A stretch of DNA of 64,000 nucleotides from Lactifluus volemus (taxonomy: Eukaryota; Basidiomycota; Agaricomycetes; Russulales; Russulaceae), in contig WTXI01000166.1 of assembly GCA_022376515.1 (NCBI GenBank), positions 18,527 to 82,526 of the forward strand, given 5' to 3'. Position 1 is the stretch's first letter; the number at the start of each line of letters is the position of its first letter. The notes beneath the pieces are model-generated. The model saw only the letters and a program-made list of their open reading frames with translations, did no database searches and was not told the origin of the DNA. Made by a program: the position numbers and the translations under genes. Shown one piece after another: positions 56,701-64,000 of the stretch.

Positions 56701-59431
56701 CCATACTTCATTCCGTGACTTTCTAGCAGATGAGAAGAGTGGGCCATTTCATGTCGACTTTGGCAAGGCGCACCGTCGGTTGGCACATTCCTGTCTTGGT
56801 TTAATGCTCGATAGCCTCAAGTTCAATATTTGTAAACTGGAGTCGTCATATCTCGCGAACAAGGATGTCCCAGACTTGGAGTCTCGAATTTCCGAGCACA
56901 TTCCGCCCGCTCTATCGTATGCCTGCATTTTTTGGGACGACCATCTAGAACACGTTGCTTTCGAACGAGATCTCTTCATGAAGTTGCGATCCCTGTTCGA
57001 GACAAAGTTTTTGTTCTGGCTAGAAGTGCTTAGCATGAAGAACAGTGTGGGCCTTGCATCGCCAGCAATGGCATCTCTGAAGATGTGGTTGCAGCGGAAG
57101 GTGGGTATATCCTATACATTATAAATGACATGTAGTGACTGTTGCGTAAAATCACAACAGCCCCAAAATGACGTGGAGAATCTCCTGGCATTGGCCAACG
57201 ACGCGTTCGCATTTGTGCGGTATTTCGGGATGTCAATAGCAAGAAGCGCACCGCATATATATATATCTTCTCTGCCTTTCGCACCATCCTCTTCCCGCAT
57301 TATCAAGCATTACCTTCACTTATTCCCCCACACATTATCCTTGGATCGCGGGCAATTGTCTCATTGGCCAGCATTGGAAATGGTGATTCAAGCCCATGAC
57401 GAGCCGATCGATTCCGTTGCGTTCTCACCAAATGGGCAGCGGATAGCCTCAGGCTCGCGAGACCACACGATTCGGGTGTGGGATGCCACGACGGGGGAGC
57501 TTGTAGCGGGCCCGTTTGCTAAGCACACCGATATGGTCCTTTCTGTTGGATTCTCGCCGGACGGACAGCGCATTGTCTCGGCCTCGAGAGATCTTACGAT
57601 TCGCGTGTGGGATGCCGCAACAGGAGATGTTGTAGCGGGCCCGTTCATTGGACATAGTAATACGGTCTTATCTGTTGCGTTCTCGCCAGACGGGCAGCGC
57701 ATCGCGTCTGCCTCGTACGATCACACGATCCGGATATGGAATGCTACAACAGGAGAGGTTGTTGTAGGCCCGTTCACTGGACACACAGCTCCGGTCAACT
57801 CTGTTGTATTCTCCCCGGACGGGAAGCGCATTGCCTCGGGATCGGATGATCGCACGATTCGCCTGTGGGATTCTGCAGTAGGAGGGATCGTGGCGGGCCC
57901 ATTTACTGGACACACTAAACCAGTCTCCTCTGTTGCCTTTTCACCGAACGGGGAGCACATTGCCTCGGCCTCGGAAGATCACACCATTCGTGTTTGGAAT
58001 TCCGCAACAGGAGAGATCATGACGGGCCCGTTTAATGGACACACCTCTGCAGTCTGTTCTGTCACATTCTCACCTGATGGGCGGCATATCGCCTCCGCCT
58101 CGTACGATCGCACAATTCGTGTGTGGGATGCTGCAACAGGAGATATCATTGCGGGCCCGTTTACTGGTCACGCCCATGCAGTCCTTTCTATTGCGCTTTC
58201 GCCAGACGGACACCGCATCGCCTCGGCCTCGTTAGATCGCACGATTCGTGTTTGGGACTCCACAACAAGAAAGGCCGTAGCAGGTCCATTTACTGGACAT
58301 GCCCACTCGGTCTTTTTTATTGCGCCCTCGCCGGACGGGCAGCATATCGCCTCGGCCTCAGCAGATCACACGATTTGTATTTGGGATGCCACAACTGGAG
58401 AGGTCACAGCGGGCCCGTTTACTGGACACACCGGTTGGGTTACTGGTGTTTCGTTCTCACCAGACGGGCAGCGAATCGCTTCGGCCTCGCACGACTGCAC
58501 GATTCGTGTGTGGGATACAGCAACGGGAGAGCTCGTAGTGGGCCCGTTTACAGGACACAATGTTGGGATCAAGTCGGTTGAATTCTCACCAAATGGGCAG
58601 CGCATCGCTTCGAGCTCGTCAGATCGCACAATTCGTGTGTGGGATGCTGCAACAGGAAAGGTCGTAGCGGGCCCATTTACCGGACACACCGATGCCGTCT
58701 ACTTTGCTATATTCTCACCAGACGGGCGACGCATCGCCTCGGCCTCGCTCGATCACACAAGTCGTGTGTGGGATGCAGAAACAGGAGAGTTTGTAGTAGG
58801 GCCGTTTATTGGGCATAGAGATGGGGTCTATTCTGTTGCGTTCTCACCGAACGGGGAGTCCATTGCTTCAGCCTCATACGATCGCACGATTCGTGTGTGG
58901 GATGCCGCAACAGGAGCGCTTGTGGCCGGCCCATTTACAGGACATATGAGTGCGGTCTTCGGTGTTGCATTTTCACCAGATGGACAGTACATTGCTTCGG
59001 GCTCTGGAGATGGCACGGTTCGCGTGTGGGATGTTATCACAGGAGATATCGTGGCTGGTCCATTTACTGGACACATCGATCCAGTCGGTTCTGTTGCATT
59101 CTTGCCGGATGGACAACGGATCGCCTCGTGCTCAGAAGATTGCACGATTCGCATGTGGAAGGTCGGACCACTATACACCGCCTCGGCCTTGCAAAATCGC
59201 ACGATTCATGGAAACAAGCGCAGAACGGAAGATATCGACAAGTTCTCGGTCAATAATGATGGTTGGGTGTGTGGGGAGAATGGAGAGCTTCTTTTATGGA
59301 TTCCCCAGATTCACCAGCCATATTTCAATAGGTCTAACACTGTCTGGATTGCAGGCAGACATTATACCCAGCTGAATCTCTCAAATTTTGTACATGGATC
59401 GAATTGGGCTACGGTATATGTTCCTAGTTAG
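53773..59431 (+). CDS. NLR-type receptor, copy 4 (1682 aa model)
   Basis: Exons are 53773-53799, 53843-53869, 53935-53977, 54033-54186, 54240-54346, 54402-54826, 54878-54928, 54990-55194, 55246-55409, 55469-55502, 55560-57100 and 57161-59431, totalling 5049 nt. Exon 1 is two codons shorter than in the other copies. Exon 9 carries the same 21-nt duplication as copy 3, but the first donor has mutated to ATGAGT, so only the second can be used. NACHT motifs are intact (GQAGTGKS, LIVIDGLDES), followed by LIASRPDD where the other copies have LITSRP. There are 14 WD40 repeats with their own set of variable residues. The tail ends in VPS, lacking the three final serines. Only 33 bp separate the start codon from the 7.5-kb transposon, so the coding region is intact but expression is doubtful. 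Confidence 0.88.
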
Positions 59432-60179
59432 CTAGAGTCGGTACACTATGTATTTTTGCCATCCCAGTATTCATTGGCAGAGGTAACACCAGTGAATCTC
59501 TGATTATAATTCATCAGAGGTGTCGAAGTCTTTGGAAAGCCTATGGCTCATGATGAACAGTTTGAAAATAATTCGCGCTTTTAGCTTTCGAGCAGGCAAG
59601 CGGTTCCAATGAACTGCTTGTCGCACCGTTGTCCTTGTCATACGTACTGTAGCGGGCGGGTGCAGTGCGACTACATAGTCACCAACTGCGCTGTCGTTTT
59701 CGAAGCTGCTAACGTAGGATTTGCTCCTGCTTGTTCTCGAATTCAGACACCTCCAATTTCTTCGTCAAGACTCAACCGTTCGGGATGAGAGAAGGCTTCT
59801 TTTGTCCTGGGGGACTCGGAGCACGCACTGGCATATCCGCATTCACGTCCCACGTCACAGGATTAGATAACTTACATCGATCTAGCATATTTTGATGTGT
59901 TTAGTATGAGCACGGTAATTATCAGTGGCAAAGTTGAGAGCACCTGGTATCGAAGGATGTAACATGGAAAACCGGCGGTAAGGACCCTTGCCTTACCTGT
60001 ACCCGTGAGCTACAAAACCCCTACGGTGTGTACCATTTATCTACCCCACTCGTTGGGGATGTGAATTTTAAAGAGCTCTGTGGGAAAGTAACGAACGTAA
60101 AATTGAAGGGCGAACTTGAAGGCTATCAGAAGAGGCGCAAGGCCCGGACCGAGTTGACCGCTACTCGTTAGGAACGGCC
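59432..60179. other. Intergenic sequence between NLR copy 4 and SDA1
   Basis: The first 100 bp match the 3' ends of the other NLR copies. The rest has no counterpart elsewhere in the window. There is no RhoGEF remnant here, unlike units 1-3. The last part is presumably the 5' flank and first codons of SDA1. I see no other gene. Confidence 0.5.
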
Positions 60180-62490
60180 ATGTCACGCGTCGAACCTCCC
60201 TCAGCTTCAGAATCTGATTATCTCCTACAGGGAAGAGTTCTTGCAGAGACGGAGTCATTATAACACTATACGTCAGATATTTCGGATCAATCCTGACGAA
60301 CAGACGTCACACTTTTGAGAGCTGGTCACATTCATCTCGCAGGTGAGAGAGTTGTGAATATATGCAAAAAGCTAATTCGCCGAATTCTTTATCAGGTCGC
60401 ACAATTCTATCCTACAGTGACTTCCGAATTTCCTTCCCATCTATCCTCTCTGCTCCTGGAGAGCTATGGATCACTTCCTCCGATATCCGTCACAGCCTCA
60501 TACAGAACCTGGTCATGCTCAAGAACAAAGGCGTCGTCACATCCTTTGAGTACTAAGATTCACACCCTCTCTCTTATTAATAAAAAGACCTCTGATCATG
60601 AGTTGCCCAGTCTCCTCAAAATGTTATTGCCGCTCCTCCCTAGAACTACATCCTCTTCTTTGGGCGCGGGCATCCGTAAAACGATTCTCACAGACATAAA
60701 GACGGCCAATCTACGGGCGAAAAACCACAAGCTACGGAGCAGCCCGAACACAAGTGGTGAGGGTTTGTCGAATAACGGATATGAAGCCATGTGGGCCGTT
60801 GTGATGACCAAAGAACTTTGAAAGAAAGGCGTTTGGTCGGTTCCTCTAGCGCCCGTTTGCCAACTACGATTGACGCAATATAGGGACGATGCCAAATCCG
60901 TCGCAATTGTCGCATTGGAATGCTTTCATCCTATCACCAAAGTCCAAAGTGCATCTTTCCACTTCTTCGTCGGCAGCGACGAAGAGTCTGAGGATAGTGA
61001 GGACGGGAGCGACGTCAACGTATGTTCCAGTTTGTTGACAGCCTGAGGGTCTCACCTCACTTGGACTCTGGCAGACCGTCAACATCAAATCGCTCGAGCA
61101 TAAACGTGAGGTGAAGAAAAATACGCGCAGCGGTGACAAGAAGATACGGAAAGTGTTAAAGACAGCGAGCAAAGTTCGTCTAAGGCTACTTCTGATTATT
61201 TGTTATCTGCTGAGACTTGTTCACAGCAACGAAAACGCAAAGACGCGGGAAAAACCCCAAATTTTCCTGCCATCCAACTGCTGCACGATCCACAAACGTT
61301 TGGCGAAAGGCTCTACGATCTGTTGCAGAAATACGATGCTCGCTTTTCGCTCGATCACAAAATCCTCATCATGCAGCTCCTGAATCGCGTCACCTCATCG
61401 CACTAGCTGACCATCCTTGGTTTTTATAAATACAATTCCAAGTATCTCACGCACCACCAGCTACGTGCCCCGGCTATTCTCGCGTCACTTGCCCAGTCTC
61501 CGCAAGACCTTACGCCCACTGACGCTCTCGTTCCTCGTTCGTAAATTATCTCATTAATTTGTGCATCCCGGAGTTGGCTCGGAGGTTGTTGCCGCGGGTC
61601 TGAACGCGATCGGCTGCTAGAAGAGCAGTGATAAAGGCGTGGTGGGTGCTGCACGTGGGCTACTGCAGCTGTACTCTGAGGTCAACCCTGGCATGCTAAA
61701 ACGTCGGGAGCGGGGAAAGATGGCAAGTATGGGGATGGCCCAAAGCAGACAGCCTACTCCGTTTGGATATGTCGAAATTCCCGCCGTGGACATTTGAAGG
61801 CCTTACGGTACGTATTTCTCCTACTTCGTCTTGAATAATGGTGGACTATATTACTCTGTAGCTCCTCGAGGATCATCTCAAGACGGTACATGGGGAACAC
61901 GACGAGTAAAACCCGACTTGCAGACAACGACAGCCCATCACCTGTCGAAGTGAACGGGACCTCGGCATCAGCAACAACAAAGGTACTATTATGCGCAATC
62001 TCTACACGTTCACGACTTGATATATGTTTCTACACTGGTAGATCCTTACCCCAGCTGATTTCGCATTAATTTCCGACTTGCGAATATAGGCCGCCACCCA
62101 AGCGGTCGAAAACGGGGGTGGTCCTGCTGCGAAACGCAAACTGGCTTCTCTCTCGGCCGTGAAAAAGGCGGCTTGGTCCGGCGCGGACGACAAATCAGCC
62201 TTCGTCGTCTCCGAGGGTGATATTCTCGGCCCGCGCAAGAAGGCCAAGGCTGACTACGAGGATCGGATCGGATCGATAGCGCGAGGTCGCGAGGGCAGAG
62301 AAAAGTTTGGTTCGCTGAAAGGAAAGCGGAAGGAGACAGCGAGCAGCTCGACGAATCGCGAGAAGGCGTACAACAAGCCGATAATGATGATCTTGGGTAG
62401 TAAAGGGTCAGAGGGAAGAAACAGTCGTTGAGGGAGAAGCAGAAGCGGTTGCGCGCGCACATTGAGAGGGAAAATAAGGGTCACGATTAG
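60180..62490 (+). pseudogene. SDA1: SDA1 homologue, nearly full length but broken (unit 4)
   Basis: This is the most complete SDA1 copy. It has the N-terminal NLPQLQNLIISYREEFL-like block (about 60195, requiring frame changes), INPDEQTSHF, FPSHLSSLLLESYGSLPP, IRHSLIQNLVMLKNKGVV, LLPRTTSSSLGAGIRKTIL, TDIKTANLRAKNHKL, AVVMTKEL, SVAIVALECFHPITKVQSA (about 60897), an acidic SDEESEDSED tract, DPQTFGERLYDLLQKYDARF, LLQLYSEVNPGMLKRRERGK, TPADFALISD, GDILGPRKKAKADYEDRIGS and a basic C-terminus. Stops, frameshifts and the same missing block after NAI as in unit 1 make it a pseudogene. It supplies the region that units 1 and 3 have lost. Confidence 0.82.
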
Positions 62491-63270
62491 CTAGGTGAGG
62501 ATGTTACAGTATCTCACTGTGCTACCATGGCATGGGGTGTTATTTTCGGTATTACGAGCAACATTTGTCACGTGACCCAGTAGTCAGTAAGTTAGTAGAT
62601 AGCTGAAGGTAGGAGAATGACCTGGCACGGGCATCATCGTTTCCTACTAGATTGTCCCAGTGACGGTTTGCGCATGCAACATCAACACGGACTTCTTGAT
62701 GGGGTCAATTTACCCCAGTTTTATTTCGTCCACAATCCAGCCTGAGGTGGTACTTTCTTGGCATACATATATGAACGGGAAAGCCGAAAATCAAGTTTAC
62801 ACCATAATGACAGCAACTACGAATTCGTTGGAGGGTCGAGGGGGTAGGGGGTGGAGAAGGATAAAAGCAGAGAGTGGGTATGTATGGCAGGCGCCTATCT
62901 GTCTGTTCGGTTCGTGATTCATGGTGAGCCATTCAAGGTAGGGAATGAACGACAAGTGGTGTTTTCGCATGTCAGATTCTCAGGGAGAAAGAGTGGTACT
63001 GTCAGGACCAACTCGAAGATGCTGTCTCACACACCTTCGTTCAGGTCCGCCTGAACCGACTGGCATGACGCTGTGCATACGCGCCTCTTGGGATGTTGCC
63101 TCTTCCCCTGGAATAAAACGGTAAACTCGTCCAGTGTCAACATGTCGCACTGGGATAAAAGCGCAAGTCAAAGGTGAGGATATATGGAGGGTACCACGAT
63201 TCCATCCTACCTTCCTTCCTACTAGTAGTGCCGCCACTGTGCCCATGGACGTGAACACCCTCTCTCACAG
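62491..63270 (-). pseudogene. Older RhoGEF CNH fragment with 3' flank (second copy)
   Basis: It is a close relative of 19046-19850. It begins with the CACGTGACCC-containing flank and continues with minus-strand remnants of the last RhoGEF exon (GTLHISSPLTCAFIPVRHVDT, FIPGEEATSQEARMHS). It again lies tail-to-tail with SDA1. It is non-functional. Confidence 0.65.
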
Positions 63271-64000
63271 ATTGTCATTTCCCAGGCCATCTCATACTTA
63301 TCTGTTCTAATGAGTTCTTACCCTCCCGTGCTAGAGGCCTTGTGGAGAACCTGCCAAGCTCTTCAGGATTCATAAATCCCTAGGCGTGAGTGCTAGGCTT
63401 GACCAGTTGAAACACGTCCTTAGCAACTACGACCGAGGAAACAGTATGACGTTTGCCTAGCCATCGAAAGGGGTTGATGGCTGCCTGGTTCGAGAGGCGA
63501 CATAAAAGCAAAAGCGATACTTTAGGGCGGAGGAGTTGTGCGTTGCGCACCACAACCAACTCCGCGCACGACGAAAATACCGGGCTATCTACATACTTGA
63601 TGACTTCCATAAAGCGCACGATGTCGAATCCCTTCGGAAGGATATCTCGGCAGATTGATGGAAACCGGCTGAGTGCTAAAAGTCCCAGCAACTCCCAGGT
63701 AGCGGCATTATGTGACGCGACGCTGATACTCCGGGGGTGTCAGGATGGGACCAGTCTGGATCCGTGAACAAAAAATTCTGACATGAGAAAATGACTTTAA
63801 AAATAGCTTCAGATGAGCTAGATCATGTTCTGAAGCCAGTGTGGCAGAGTGATAGCATGCACGGATGCACGGCGATTTGGATCTTTCGAGTTGGGTTGGT
63901 TCGCTTAGTCATTACTCGAACCTCGCCCTTGCCCATCCTCGCTCTCGGTTTTCCTCAATGCGATATCACAGCCACTGAGGTTCAGTGCCATAAACACGGT
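63271..64000 (+). other. Unknown block and start of a further leader (unit 5)
   Basis: Nearly identical to 19851-20590: first the block of unknown content, then from about 63790 the leader that precedes NLR copies 2 and 3. The window ends inside this leader, which implies another NLR unit or its remnant to the right. Confidence 0.6.

Noticed and set aside
1..64000. tRNA, rRNA, CRISPR arrays or bacterial-type operons
   Set aside because: No such structures were seen. The repeats present are transposon ends, microsatellites, WD40 coding repeats and segmental duplications.

Overview
The window looks like nuclear DNA of an agaricomycete fungus. It has short GT-AG introns (about 50-60 bp) in otherwise dense coding sequence, very large NACHT-WD40 genes, fungal Ty3/gypsy, LINE and tnp2/KDZ-type transposons, and no bacterial operon structure. 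The style of the WD40 genes and retroelements is most like Rhizoctonia (Cantharellales), but that assignment is an inference from memory, not a search result.

The backbone is a tandem array of four paralogous NLR-type genes, all on the + strand: 8486-14133, 21974-27625, 32322-37990 and 53773-59431. I could build the same 12-exon model for all four. Each model sums to a whole number of codons (1681, 1680, 1687 and 1682 residues) and has no internal stop. Each protein has a C2-like N-terminus, a long helical linker, a NACHT NTPase, 14 nearly identical WD40 repeats and a conserved C-terminal tail. All four therefore look intact.

Between the NLR genes lie repeated passenger segments of two housekeeping genes, now pseudogenes. 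One is the 3' half of a Rho guanine-nucleotide exchange factor (DH-PH-CNH, minus strand). The other is SDA1, a 60S ribosome biogenesis gene (plus strand). Introns and splice sites of both can still be read. A typical unit runs leader, NLR, RhoGEF remnant (-), SDA1 remnant (+), older RhoGEF remnant (-), next leader, with deletions in individual units. The right edge of the window ends inside another leader, so a further unit probably follows.

Mobile elements account for most of the differences between units. The left edge (1-6653) is a decayed minus-strand Ty3/gypsy element, itself split by a solo LTR (814-1417, target duplication CACAC) and by a 1.6-kb terminal-inverted-repeat element with TTAAGCA-rich ends (2782-4405). 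The RhoGEF remnant of unit 1 carries a LINE derivative with only ORF1 (15600-17186). The leader of unit 4 was hit twice by one DNA-transposon family. The first hit is a 4.5-kb non-autonomous copy (40515-45051) that contains a nested mini-LTR element (42592-44839). The second is a 7.5-kb apparently autonomous copy (46237-53739) with a tnp2/KDZ-like transposase and an accessory gene. The 7.5-kb copy ends only 33 bp before the start codon of the fourth NLR gene.
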